Source: Siphonodentalium dalli (taxonomy: Eukaryota > Mollusca > Scaphopoda > Gadilida > Siphonodentaliidae). Taken from it: a stretch of DNA of 64,000 nucleotides. Below the pieces are notes generated by a model. That model was not told where the DNA came from. It ran no database searches and was given only the letters and a program-made list of their open reading frames with translations. A program made the position numbers and the translations under genes. The DNA lies in NCBI GenBank assembly GCA_032622095.1, contig CP136063.1, positions 281,411,426 to 281,475,425 on the forward strand, read 5' to 3'. Numbering within the stretch: the stretch's first letter is position 1; every line of letters starts with the position of its first letter. This document shows positions 21,721-32,740 of this stretch, piece after piece.

Positions 21721-24442
21721 ATATAGCAGCTTCACCTCGTGCAGGTACCCCCGGAAACAATAGCCGTCGGCAAAGTGAGATGCTCCCATTCTGGCAGGTT
21801 GCACTGAGTTGTTGGCGGAGGTGGACTTTTGGAACATTGTGTTTGTCTTACATGGTCTTTTTGCTTACTGTTTTTTTTCTTTCTCAACTCATCAAACAAA
21901 TTAAAAGTAAAAAGCAGACATCAGAAGATAACCATCATCCAACATGATAACTTTCACTCTGTTAAATGATAGCTTAATAACAAAACAAAAACAAGAAAAC
22001 AAAACAAATGGGTTTAATACCTCCAATCGTTTATTTCGAGTAAACACTCATCACAGAACCATGTAAGGAGAACTATATTATAGGACAGTATTTTTCTTCC
22101 TATGTTTACAGGGGGGGGGGGGGTCTGGAAAAAATTGCACATATAGGCCCCAAAAAGTTTTTTTCCGACCTCGAGGGACCCACCACCCCATTTTTGCAAC
22201 AAAAAAAAATATATTCCTCCAAAAGTTTGGGGACCCACCCCCGTTTCTCATGTTTTTATCAAAATTACAGAGGTTTTTTTTAGCCGTTCTTCAATAACTG
22301 TGTTAACTGCCTTACTAATTGGTAAACACAGATCAGAAAGACGAAAAATATACTGTATTTCCATGTGTTTCCTGGTGTTTTCAGTATCTAACAACAATAT
22401 TAATTAAGCATTGTGTATATAGGTACACAAATTGCCCTAGACCCCATTATAGCCTTAATATATCTAGTGTGTTGTGTCTGACAGAGAACACTGGCCAGTG
22501 TAAATAGTGGTAAACAGGTCAGGAGTTCCACAATTATATGTGCATGATCAAAGAACTCTTTAGTCTTATCCAACGGGATGGGGTGGGGAGGGGAATTGTT
22601 TTTTGGTTAGGTATACACATAGATATATGGTTATTATACTGCCCGATAGTAGTCGGCGGGTATATAGTTGACGTCTCGAGCCGTCTGTCCGTACAGACAT
22701 TTTGAATTTTAACTCAAGAGTAAGTTGTCATATTTGATGCCCTATGGCATGGTGACGGACCAGAAATGGGGGACGAATTCATATGCATAATATCGCGGGT
22801 TGTGACCACCAATGCCTACCAGAGTTATGGGCCCTGTTCGACTTTATGAAATTCAGTCCATACAAAGTTTTTGCAATATAAGTTAAGTGTCGGTTGTAAA
22901 AATTTTATGTGGTTTGGTATGGTGATAGACCAGAATGAAGAATTGAATGTCATTTCTCAATGCATCTGAATGCATCACATTATTTCAGTTCATCTATTTG
23001 TAAGTGATAACAGTATACAATTAGTATTTTAGTTTCGACTTGTTGAGCAGTAAAGCTCCCAGATGAAGTTCGGAAATTCAATGAGAATAGCGTCACCTTC
23101 ATTTGGGATTGTCTGAGCAGTAAACAGTAATGTCATTCATCATAACCAATTCAGTTTTATTTGGATAATTGTTGCAAATTAACATTACTTGCAATCATTC
23201 AAGATGCGAAATAACCAGAATGAATGAATTTGATTACATGCCAGAACAAGACAGTATTTCAGACATTAGAAATTTATGAGATACCCTTTTCAATTTCATG
23301 TTATGCAACAATCAGGTTAATGATATCTACTAGTAGTCATCGTTGAGTATTCACCATGTAGGATCCAATTTGTGATAGAGTTTTTTTGTTTTATTACTTT
23401 TATTCAGATAATACAACTGGGTAATATATATTAATTTTGTTACTAAATATTTCTTCCGTTGATCATAAGTTTCCTGAACGTTAATACGGTGGTCCACTGT
23501 GACGTGGGCCGGGATACTGTGAAATCCAGAATGTTGCTAAATCTGAGGCTAAAGAGTCACTTTAGCTGCCTATATAGCCCTATACCAACAAGCATGGTAC
23601 TAACATGCTTACAAACAACATTACATGGTCAGTACTTGTAAATTGTTTGAAAAAAACCCATTTTGGAAAAAAATTACAAGCACCATTTTTTCCGCCTCTG
23701 GACCACCCACCCACCCCGGCCCTATATACGGAATTTTTTTGCAGACCCCCCCCTGATGTTTATGTAATTTTCTTTACCTTAAATATACAAAAAAATCATA
23801 TACATTTATGTCATTACAGTTTTGTGTAAATAAATATTTTTTGATTCCAATAAAAATTATTTTTTTAAAAAGAAGAACAAAAAGTGATTGCTTTATTCAG
23901 TATTTAAAATCAATGCTATGATACACCTATATTGTGCGAAGTGATAAAAATGGGTCTTATTTTACCAGCATGACTTTGCAGAAGTTGTATGGATTTGAAC
24001 ATGCATATTCAGCACCATAGCAGTTACAAGGAAACGGTAAAGCAGAAATTGTAGAAGACATCTTTAAATAAATTTAACTCAATTATAACGGACATATTTG
24101 TTTTTAATTGAGGCGAATCTGCTAAATCGTACCAGATGAACCACTGAATGGTATTTGAACTGTTGAACGGCTGTTCCGTCGTTGGAACTGTGTCGCGTCC
24201 CTGTATATGTGTGTCTTAGTCTCCGATTATGAGTTATTTTCACAACATGCAACCGAATAATATATTCGTTATACTTGAGTTACACTGCGTTAGTGCGAAT
24301 ATGCTGAATTGTAGGCGGTGATCTGGCATATACTTTTGTTTTCCTAATAGTCATTTGCTGTTGAAATTCTTATGTTCTCATCCTGGGATGTGTCTCTTAT
24401 AAATATTTGTACAGCCTTGAAAATTTCGTCATTATTGTAATT
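21721..24442. other. Gene-poor stretch with two C/G-tract repeats
   Basis: No gene recognised. 22100-22245 (G tract, then GGGACCCACCACCCC) and 23660-23755 (CCACCCACCCACCCC, C tract) resemble the repeat at 578-705. Around 22740 and 22915 a phrase with TGGCATGGTGACGGACCAGAA recurs in diverged form. Confidence 0.45.
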
Positions 24443-24493
24443 TGTGACCCGCCATATCAAATCCAGTCGTAAGTCGGGATTTTTTTACCCTGT

Positions 24494-24562
24494 GCCAATG
24501 CATTCTCTTATATATGCGAGCCGACCTATGGTCGACTCGCATATATAAGAGAATGCATTGGC
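24494..24562. repeat. 69-bp hairpin, copy 1 left (loop reversed)
   Basis: Stem of 27 perfect pairs from GCCAATGCATTCTC to GAGAATGCATTGGC, then a mismatch and 5 more pairs around a 3-base loop. The loop block reads CCGACCTATGGTCGA, the orientation otherwise found only in right-hand hairpins. Confidence 0.9.
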
Positions 24563-24778
24563 CTAACAATTTTTTATAATTTTTTAAATAAATGTTTCTT
24601 ACAATTTTTAGGACATAAAATAAAAAACATCCATTACCCTGCAGGGAGCCCGACACATATATAGAAGCATATAGAAGAGTGTCGTCTGCTCATGTTTGTC
24701 TGGGGCTCTGTATGGGTGAAATTATAAAATTGTTAAAGAATACAAGAAAAAATTATTAAAATTGTAAAAAATTGTTAG

Positions 24779-24847
24779 GCCAATGCATTCTCTTATATAT
24801 GCGAGGCGACCTATGGTCGACTCGCATATATAAGAGAATGCATTGGC
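24779..24847. repeat. 69-bp hairpin, copy 1 right
   Basis: Same stem; the loop block reads GCGACCTATGGTCGA. Confidence 0.9.
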
Positions 24848-24898
24848 ACAGGGTTAAAAAATCCCGACTTACGACTGGATTTGATATGGCGGGTCACA

Positions 24899-25699
24899 TA
24901 TTGTTCTGGGATGTTCTCACCTAGTTGACACCTTTCGCATAATGAACTACTACTGGTTACACTGGTGTAAATGTTTTTCATAGGCCTCAGTGCTAACGTT
25001 TTAGCGTATAGTGTTGGCAATATAAATGTTGGGTCCAAAATTTTCTTTAAATCTGAAAAATTGACATTTTGGGAAACTTTTTACACAAAAAAATCATGTC
25101 TGTCTAGCAGGGAATTCGCCTTTAAATCTTATGTTTTCGTAACTAGTGTCAGAACCGCATAAAACAATACAGTCATATTTTAGACCACACCAATAAATTC
25201 AAACTTCACTACAAAGGGTTAATTCCTGTGCCAATGGTTATTTTACCTATGGGAAATCATAGGGAAGAGGTGTGATGATTTTTTTATGTGAAAAGCACAC
25301 AAAGCTATTGACCAATCAGGGCCCAGTGTCTATTTTATTCTCTCCTATATATTCCTCCCGCATCCGCTAGATGTCACTCGGAACCTTATTTACACCAGTG
25401 TAACCTACTGATAATAATTACGAATATAGGGTGCTACGTCACTAGAATTTGTGTACATTCTGGCTGTTGTCGTTTTGTCATATCCGTAGTTACGAGTATG
25501 GTTTCGAGAAGTCAATCACCAAGCCTACGACTTACTATGAATTGATAACAACATGTCCAAGTACAAAATTATCACGGCAAACATAACTATATCACTTTAC
25601 CGTGAGTGGCACTAAGTTTGAAAGACACTATATTCTCACAAATGGACCGGCAGTCGTGAATTCGGCGAAACGATTTTTGGACTGTCTGTAAACATTTTT
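24899..25699. other. No gene seen
   Basis: Ordinary AT-rich sequence between two hairpin elements. Nothing recognised. Confidence 0.4.
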
Positions 25700-25700
25700 T

Positions 25701-26073
25701 ACCCTGTGCCAATGCATTCTCTTATATATGCGAGTCGACCATAGGTCGCCTCGCATATATAAGAGAATGCATTGGCCTAACAATTTTTTATAATTTTTTT
25801 TAAATAAATGTTTCTTACAATTTTTAGGACATAAAATAAAAAACATCCATTACCCTGCAGGGAGCCCACACATATATTGAAGCATATAGAAGAGTGTTGT
25901 CTGCTCATGTTTGTCTGGGGCTCTCGATCTATGGGTGAAATTATAAAATTGTTAAAGAATACAAGAAAAAATTATTAAAATTGTAAAATATTGTTAGGCC
26001 AATGCATTCTCTTATATATGCGAGGCGACCTATGGTCGACTCGCATATATAAGAGAATGCATTGGCACAGGGT
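25701..26073. mobile_element. Paired-hairpin element, copy 2
   Basis: Bounded by TA|CCCTGTGCC at the left and GGCACAGGG|TA at the right, i.e. a TA on both sides. Hairpins at 25708-25776 and 25998-26066. The ~221-base centre is nearly the same as in copy 1, but the outer GTGACCC ends of copy 1 are absent. Confidence 0.78.
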
Positions 26074-26717
26074 AAAAAAAAATTTACGACCACTATATAT
26101 ATAAACTACGCATTTCTTATAATACGTAGAGGATCTCTAATTAATGAGTCGCAAAAGCGAGGCTGGAATCGAATTTAGTGCACTCGGTTAATAAATGTGG
26201 TATATATTAAATTGCGACGAATTTGAGATCCATTTTTATCACATAATCACATTTTAGCAAGGAAAAACGATCTCGAAACGGCTGCGGTTAAACATAATTA
26301 ATATTGATTTCCGTGCCACAACCAAAGAGGAAGTAAATACACCTTTAAGAATATATATAGTTCCATTTTAAATATGTCTTTTCATGTTGACAAAATTGTT
26401 CAAGAACCCTTTAATGTCACCCATGTTTTTCTCACAGTCAACACAAAATAACCCAGCACAAATTGAATATCATAATTATTATGTTAATAAAGTTCCGGCA
26501 TTGCATGACATCGATATCATTGCGCTAAGCTCTTACGTCACCGCACGTGTCTATAATACACGTGTGTCTTACTAAAAATATGAGGCTGTGTTTCGGGGCT
26601 AATTATCTGTATAGTTAATTATACGACAGATGACAAGGAAAGGGGACCAGTTTCAGACCTTTATGAAACACGTTCGGTCTCAGGTTTTACTAAATATGAC
26701 GTGTGTGTGAGATGTTA
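26074..26717. other. No gene seen
   Basis: Nothing recognised between hairpin copies 2 and 3. Confidence 0.4.
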
Positions 26718-27182
26718 TTAACCCTTTACCCAACAAAACGGCCAAAAACGCCCAAATAAAGCTTCAACAGCCTAAAATATCTTCCGTCTGTCTCAATAAC
26801 ACCATACAAATATGGATATCATTGGAACCGGTTCATTGACCACATTGTGATGGTTACAGTTATGCCCTGTGCCAATGCATTCTCTTATATATGCGAGTCG
26901 ACCATAGGTCGCCTCGCATATATAAGAGAATGCATTGGCCTAAAAAAATTCTTTTTTTAACACTTTTTACCATTTTTTCTTACATTCTTTAACAATTTTA
27001 TAATTTTTTCTTACATTTTTTAGCAATTTTTATAATATTTTTCTACATTCTTTGACAATTTTATCATTTTTAATATGTGTTAAGCCAATGCATTCTCTTA
27101 TATATGCGAGGCGACCTATGGTCGACTCGCATATATAAGAGAATGCATTGGCACAGGGCCGTTCTGTTGGGTAAAGGGTTAA
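26718..27182 (-). mobile_element. TTAA-bounded MITE with paired hairpins (copy 3)
   Basis: Starts TTAACCCTTTACCCAACA and ends with its inverse, with TTAA at both borders (26718-26721 and 27179-27182), as expected for piggyBac-type target sites. Hairpins at 26871-26939 and 27084-27152. A ~150-base unique arm lies on the left here and on the right in copies 4 and 5, so this copy is inverted relative to them. It lies just beyond the stop codon of the minus-strand gene. Confidence 0.8.
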
Positions 27183-27254
27183 CGTGCGAAAATCGTACGG
27201 ACAGGCATTGGGTTGTGTATATAGATAACTAACTCAACTTCTTGTAATATAAAT

Positions 27255-27262
27255 TTAATAAT
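27255..27262 (-). terminator. ATTAAA poly(A) signal candidate
   Basis: On the minus strand ATTAAA lies about 15-20 bases after the stop at 27276-27278. It would serve the minus-strand split gene. Confidence 0.4.
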
Positions 27263-27275
27263 ACATTTGTCTGAC

Positions 27276-27365
27276 CTATCCGATAGTAGCCTCCACACCA
27301 TAATGGTCGGATAACGTCAGTTTGGTGGTACTTCCGCGTGCAGTAAACTTGCCTGATAATACTTT
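27276..27365 (-). CDS. Probable last exon of a minus-strand host gene
   Basis: On the minus strand a strong acceptor (TTTTTTTTCCTGTTTCAG) precedes a phase-0 frame beginning KVLSGKFTARGSTTKLT and ending VEATIG and TAG, 29 codons in all. The phase matches the donor at 28962, so the two can be joined directly across a ~1.6-kb intron. I do not recognise the protein family. Confidence 0.6.
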   Translation of the reverse strand, partial: KVLSGKFTARGSTTKLTLSDHYGVEATIG

Positions 27366-27499
27366 CTGAAACAGGAAAAAAAATCAACGTGAATCACTGA
27401 ATTAAATAAAATGTACGGCCAGATACAGGAAGCCTGTGTATTGTACACATGGTTATATATGCGAGATATACACAAACAAAACACGTTCAACAGTTCGTA

Positions 27500-27690
27500 C
27501 TCGTCAAGCCATGCGCTCTGTATTCGTACTCGTCAAGCCATGCGCTCTGTATTCTGATGTCGCCACATTTCGTACTCGCCAAGCCATGCGCTCTGTATAC
27601 TGATGTCGCCACATTTCGTATTCGTCAAGCCATGTGATCTGTATTCGTACTCGCCAAGCCATGCGCTCTGTATTCTGATGTCGCGTTTTT
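27500..27690. repeat. Minisatellite with alternating 29- and 46-bp units
   Basis: TCGYCAAGCCATGCGCTCTG starts at 27501, 27530, 27576, 27622 and 27651, giving spacings of 29, 46, 46 and 29. The long form is the short unit plus a 17-base block (CTGATGTCGCCACATTT). It lies in the intron of the minus-strand gene. Confidence 0.85.
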
Positions 27691-28961
27691 GGACGATCGG
27701 TGGTCCGTATCAGTTCACGACGTTTCCGTGTTATTGGGACCGGAATGTGTTTTATTAGCTCTGTAGGCTAGACAATTTTATGGCTAATTAAAAATATATT
27801 TTTGATACACGCATTATCCACCGCCAATGGCTGATAATTATGTTTCAAACCAACTACCTAACGTCAAAAAGTGTCTACTATTTATGATAAAATCGGAAAT
27901 GAGCCGGAATTTCCATTAAATTTATTGGGATGAGAGCAAACTATGGTCGCTATCCCATTGAGGGAACATTCCGCTTTACGAAATTTTGTTTTGAATAGTG
28001 GATATCACCACTCAACTGGGAGAAATATAGATTCATCTGAAGGTAGATATGTTCATTTATCAAAACCGCATGGTCTGCTTTGGCGATACCTTCGGGTCTG
28101 GTGATACCACGTACACGGGGGGGGGGTGTGTAGATGGAACGAAGAGCCCGGGATGGTCGAAAATATCGAGTGATCTTCTCCTTCACCCCACTGGGTTAGG
28201 CGACCAACCACCGACACACACAAAAATGGCTAAATACACGGATAAAAGTATACGTCGTGTTTGTGCGATTATATTTTTGTGAATACACGCGCGTGTATAG
28301 AATAAACGGACTACCAGTATATCGCCGCTATAGGAATTAATGGCAGCTTAAGAAAATAAGAATTTCGGAGAAAAAAAATCGTATACCCAGTACCTGTACA
28401 ATACCAACTCTTTTTTTTAAAAGTATAGACAGTAGTATTTTTCATTTGGCGGGATCTTTAGGCAGAATATGATGACATACATACACGCAAATAAGCGCAG
28501 AAGAAATGTTATTCGTTGGCTTGAAATGTTCTGATAAATTATAGTAATTATCTGATCATTTCATTATAGGGATCTATACTCAACAGGTATTTAATAAAGA
28601 AATGGTAAACTTTAAAGGGACACAACGTCACACAAGACATAGCTTTTTCGCTGTAAAATCGCCATTCTACAGCTGTCCCGCTGGCAGTTTTAGGGTAGGT
28701 CAGTTTTTTTGGTCGAGTAATGAAACATCGGTTGTCCGGTGAGTGGCGGGGTGAATGCCATTGATTAGGGCGAAGATCGGGCTTTCGTTAGACACCAAAA
28801 GGAGCACTCTACATCCTATATGTTTCGAGATATCGGCCGTCCCACGCAAATACAAACCATGTACCGTAGATTGTCATTCTGTCCCGCATCCCGCCATATT
28901 CCGCAGATTGTCATCCACTTGTAAGTCAACGGTTAAATTGAGAAGAATCTGAGATACTCAC
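27691..28961. other. Intron of the minus-strand gene, no other gene seen
   Basis: Contains a G tract at about 28117. Apart from the minisatellite at its left end, no coding or repeat family was recognised. Confidence 0.4.
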
Positions 28962-29278
28962 CTTACTGTTGGAGATAGCTGCTCCTTTGGCTCCCACGTG
29001 ATCAACGATAGAACTTTTATTTCTGACAACAAAAAAGTTATCGGAGCAGTATGTGCATTGGCCGACTGCGGTGACGTATGGGAAATTGAAACCTGCCGTG
29101 GTGAGTGCTGCATACGACAAAGGCAGCTCCTCTGAGATTTGATTGGCAGGGATGGCGGGGCCAGTGTTAAGCCCGCCCATCAGCGTCACCTGCTGTAAAG
29201 CGGCCGTGACGTTGGCCAGAGTTTCAGCTTCCCAGAAATTTTGTCCTGCGTAGCTTGAGAACTGTCCCTTTAATTCTC
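28962..29278 (-). CDS. Main exon of an unidentified minus-strand host gene
   Basis: Acceptor TTTCTATTTCCTTCCAG ends at 29279 and donor AAG|GTGAGT begins at 28961, both near-perfect. The exon enters in phase 1, leaves in phase 0, and is open through 105 codons. The protein has QNFWEAETLANVT (one N-glycosylation sequon), VTLMGGLNTGPAIP, and a Cys pair CTYC at residues 74-77. Composition suggests an extracellular or lumenal soluble domain. Even GC content and an unbroken frame between good splice sites make this one of the best host exons in the window. Family not recognised. Confidence 0.7.
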
Positions 29279-29365
29279 CTGGAAGGAAATAGAAACCCCT
29301 TCAAATTTAACTTTTAATTGTTGAAACATTTCTATACTTAATGCTCATTAGTTCCCTTAGAAATT

Positions 29366-29432
29366 GTTCAGATAATAAGTTCAACAAACGACCATAGGTG
29401 AGTGTTGAACTTATTATCTGAACATTTTGCTC
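29366..29432. repeat. Short imperfect hairpin
   Basis: TTCAGATAATAAGTTCAACA and its reverse complement are separated by about 25 bases, in the intron next to the main exon. Confidence 0.7.
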
Positions 29433-29503
29433 CAATAATTAGGACTCATTCTGCACTTGTACATGTATTAGCTGTCATCTACTTCTTTTTCCTGAACACC
29501 CCT

Positions 29504-29904
29504 TTAACCCTTTACCCAACAGAACCGCCCTGTGCCAATGCATTCTCTTATATATGCGAGTCGACCATAGGTCGCCTCGCATATATAAGAGAATGCATTG
29601 GCTTAACACATTAAAAATTATAAAATTGTTAAAGAATGTAAGAAAAAATGGTAAAAAGTGTTAAAAAAAAGATTTTTTTTAGGCCAATGCATTCTCTTAT
29701 ATATGCGAAGCGACCTATGGTCGACTCGCATATATAAGAGAATGCATTGGCACAGGGCATAACTGTAACTATCACAATGTGGTCAAGGAGCCGGTTCCAA
29801 TGATATCCATATTTGTATGGTTCTATTGAGACAGACCGAAGATATTTTAGGCTGTTGAAGCTTTATTTGGCCGGTTTTGGCCGATTTGTTGGGTAAAGGG
29901 CTAG
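29504..29904 (+). mobile_element. TTAA-type MITE with paired hairpins (copy 4)
   Basis: Begins TTAACCCTTTACCCAACA. The right end has the inverted terminus TGTTGGGTAAAGGG, but the border is CTAG instead of TTAA. Hairpins at 29534-29602 and 29683-29751. The ~150-base right arm matches copies 3 (inverted) and 5. It lies inside an intron of the minus-strand gene. Confidence 0.8.
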
Positions 29905-30104
29905 ATAAATAATATACCATATCAAGGTATTTTTCATAACTGAGTGGGATAACTCATTTATAATATAAAGGGTTAAAACCACCATGGGTTACACGATCGA
30001 TACCGAGGCTTGTTTTTAAAGATTGTCTTCATGGTTTCAGCATATAGGAAGACAACAACAACAACATTTTAGATAACAATGGAACGTCACAAATTAATCT
30101 CCAA

Positions 30105-30504
30105 TTAACCCTTTACCCAACAGAAGGGCCCTGTGCCAATGCATTCTCTTATATATGCGAGTCGACCATAGGTCGCCTCGCATATATAAGAGAATGCATT
30201 GGCTTAACACATTTAAAATTATAAAATTGTTAAAGAATGTAAGAAAAAATGGTAAAAAGTGTTAAAAAAAGATTTTTTTTAGGCCAATGCATTCTCTTAT
30301 ATATGCGAGGCGACCTATGGTCGACTCGCATATATAAGAGAATGCATTGGCACAGGGCATAACTGTATCTATCACAATGTGGTCAAGGAGCCGGTTCCAA
30401 TGATATCCATATTTGTATGGTTCTATTGAGACATACCGAAGATATTTTAGGCTGTTGAAGCTTTATTTGGCCGGTTTTGGCCGGTTTGTTGGGTAAAGGG
30501 TTAA
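30105..30504 (+). mobile_element. TTAA-bounded MITE with paired hairpins (copy 5)
   Basis: TTAA at both borders (30105-30108, 30501-30504), terminal inverted repeats CCCTTTACCCAACA, hairpins at 30135-30203 and 30283-30351. Very close to copy 4, only 200 bases away, in the same intron and orientation. Confidence 0.85.
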
Positions 30505-30564
30505 CAGGTGTAAGTGTTGGGATATAAACATAGATGTTGTCGACATGTGTAGCTCTATACTCAC

Positions 30565-30602
30565 CGACCGCATTCGTCGCGTGGTGCGAAGTTACTGGTA
30601 TG
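30565..30602 (-). CDS. Possible short upstream exon of the minus-strand gene
   Basis: On the minus strand a donor (GGTCG|GTGAGTAT) ends a short frame reading IPVTSHHATNAVG. It leaves in phase 1, which matches the acceptor phase of the main exon at 29278. The acceptor is weak: either AG at 30603-30604 or the one at 30595-30596 would work, and neither has a good pyrimidine tract. Confidence 0.35.
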
Positions 30603-31892
30603 CTCTTTTATTGAACATAGCTTTTAATCATGCACATAACCTCCATTTTTAAATGCATTTTAATTTTCCAGTCACCGATTATTTCTTTTAAAGTGCTCTG
30701 ATATACGGTTTTAATAACAATCTATGACATAACATATGATTAAAATACTATAATTCATCACCATTTGGAACGTCTGTGTCTCAGAATATGCCCATAGAGT
30801 AATAGAAAATAGATGAAATCATAGAAACGTTTCCCCCGTATGGCGTACCAGAATGCAACTTAATTCAAACTAAGATATAGAGTATTCCCCTTCCATTGAA
30901 AATGATAGATTTTGCAGAAACTTAAGCATAGAAAACACGTCGGTACACCTCAACACAAATAACATGTCCACAGTTTATATGTGATCTAGGGGTTCGAAAA
31001 TTAAGTGGGCATTTAATTAACTCAATTTCTGCAACATGTGTACACATTATATGAGTTTGCAATGGCATTAGACTCTGAATTTATGTTTACATGCAGACTG
31101 TATATACACTGAGTCCTGATAAAGAACAAGGAAACCGAGTGATCAAAGCAGAGTTTTACAAAATATGAGGACTGATGGCGACGCGGCTCAAAGAATATTA
31201 GTTTGCATGCTTCTGCGGAAGATATTGAATAAACAATGGCCAGAACAATGGTAATCAATGATGACACATGATGCAAAGGGGTCACAATCTTCAGTTGGTC
31301 TATGTTCAGCCTCTAGATTCAACATCGGTCGATGACATATGCTAAGAGGTACGAGAGACACTGACTGCCAGTACATGCAAGGCTATACGAGTGCTCTAAC
31401 GAAAAGTCATATCACTATCTCACGATGGAATAAATGTGTGTATTAAAAAATGATGTTCAGTCAAGCAATATATATAATTCAGTATATTGAATATCATAAA
31501 CAACTTATCGGGATACCATTTCTGAACTGTGCAGCCCAGGACTAAAACAATTATGAGATGTCATGTTTATATATAGAAAGGACATCCACTAGTGTCGCAG
31601 CTTTAAGATTAATTTGTGATGTGTGTGGGAGGCAAGCATTCAAATCAACAGACTTCACACAATTTTCAACAAGGAAATATCAAAAACAACTTATTGGGAT
31701 ATCGATTCTGTTCAATCGAGATACAGACTACCAGCCGTGTGGAAGCACATCATAATTTTAATTGAGAAGAAGTGTGTTCGATAGACTCACTGAATGTGGG
31801 TTTCAGAACTTTTGAGTCAACTACAAAGGAATTCATGTTCTGTAAAGACACGTATCCATAGCAAATGTCAATATTTCTCGTTCTTTTCACAG
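30603..31892. other. Upstream region shared by two divergent genes
   Basis: Between the minus-strand gene and the plus-strand lectin. On the minus strand at about 31150-31320 a hydrophobic, signal-peptide-like stretch (SSLITIVLAIVYSISSAEA) occurs but has no in-frame ATG. A phrase with ACAACTTATYGGGAT is present twice (31500 and 31690). No promoter can be assigned. Confidence 0.35.
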
Positions 31893-31918
31893 TTATAAAG
31901 CTAAGAATTAGAATAAGA

Positions 31919-32623
31919 ATGGTATCCATAGTAACAGCATTTATGGTCATCATTACGTGTCTTATTGCCTTGGAACCAGCTGCGTATGACGTGTTCATGA
32001 CCAAAACAGAGAACCATCTTCGCTGTCGAAAAGTGTGCATGTATCAGGAAGCATGCAACCGTTTTCATTTTAGAAACAAACGGTGTCTTCTTATAACGAA
32101 CTCGACGAGCACACATGGAGAAATAGTCGACAGATCAGAAGACGGTGTCTGCGATGATGATGAGGTTTTTGTTCCGATGGGGATAATTGCGGCGAGATAC
32201 AGATGCGAGACAGTGTTTGGTGTGAACCAGATCGGATTGAAGGGATTCAGGATATACAAAAACGGTATTGATTTCGACGGAGCTGTGCAGTACTGTACAG
32301 AACAAGGGGGGCAAGTCTTCGTGGTTGAAAATAACACCCAGTGGAAGACGATAGCTGATTTGGCAGACAACATTCTGACCGGAACAGGAATCAAAGGATT
32401 GTGGATCAACGGACACGATCGAAAGGTCAACGGAAGTTACGCCACGACCTCTGGCGATCCGATGCCGTTCACCAAGTGGGGACCTCGACAACCATCTTAC
32501 TACAGCACTAAAGGCGAGACGACGGACTGTGTAGTATTGGAGATGAACTTTGACTTCAAAATGAAGGACACCCGCTGCTGGTTGAACAACAAGGGGTTTA
32601 TTTGTGAATGGCAGCTCTTCTAA
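31919..32623 (+). CDS. Secreted C-type lectin-like domain protein
   Basis: The frame encodes 234 residues from the ATG at 31919. This start is preferred to 31865 because a strong acceptor (TTCTCGTTCTTTTCACAG) ends at 31892 between them and because it gives a normal signal peptide (residues 1-20). Residues 36-78 form a Cys-rich segment (C36, C40, C46, C56, C78) like a short PAN/apple-type motif. Residues 107-232 are a C-type lectin-like domain: Cys126, Cys204, Cys220 and Cys229 at the conserved places, LWINGHD for the WIGL core, and FTKWGPRQPS before CVVLEM. The sugar-site EPN/QPD tripeptide is replaced by QPS and the WND motif by KDT, so calcium-dependent sugar binding is uncertain. Sequons at 61, 138 and 171. 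AATAAA follows 51 bases after the stop. Such proteins are often immune or mucus lectins in invertebrates. Confidence 0.85.
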   Translation: MVSIVTAFMVIITCLIALEPAAYDVFMTKTENHLRCRKVCMYQEACNRFHFRNKRCLLITNSTSTHGEIVDRSEDGVCDDDEVFVPMGIIAARYRCETVFGVNQIGLKGFRIYKNGIDFDGAVQYCTEQGGQVFVVENNTQWKTIADLADNILTGTGIKGLWINGHDRKVNGSYATTSGDPMPFTKWGPRQPSYYSTKGETTDCVVLEMNFDFKMKDTRCWLNNKGFICEWQLF

Positions 32624-32740
32624 GTATTTTTTTCTCCATGGTTGGCCGTTTTAAATCATCAATAGATCGGCTGAATAAAAGGGTTTTATTTGTAAATGGC
32701 AGCTCTTTATACCTCCATGGTTGGCCGATTTACATAATTT
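32594..32740 (+). repeat. Local duplication of the lectin gene's 3' end
   Basis: The last coding bases and following sequence (GGGTTTATTTGTGAATGGCA ... CTCCATGGTTGGCCG) recur about 86 bases later, after the poly(A) signal, giving a second remnant of the C-terminal codons. Confidence 0.8.
32674..32679 (+). terminator. AATAAA poly(A) signal of the lectin gene
   Basis: AATAAA 51 bases after the stop codon, at the usual distance for a short 3' UTR. Confidence 0.6.

Larger units (their letters stand above)
24443..24898. mobile_element. MITE with 120-bp inverted ends containing paired hairpins (copy 1)
   Basis: The ends TGTGACCCGCCATATC ... AGTCGGGAT are inverted copies of each other, followed inward by ACCCTGTGCC and a ~69-bp hairpin on each side (24494-24562 and 24779-24847). 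The ~216-base centre is AT-rich. No coding region, so movement would need a transposase in trans. Confidence 0.75.

Noticed and set aside
31022-31320. Signal-peptide-like first exon for the minus-strand gene
   Set aside because: The hydrophobic frame has no in-frame ATG before an upstream stop (its apparent start is GTG). It remains only a possible internal exon.
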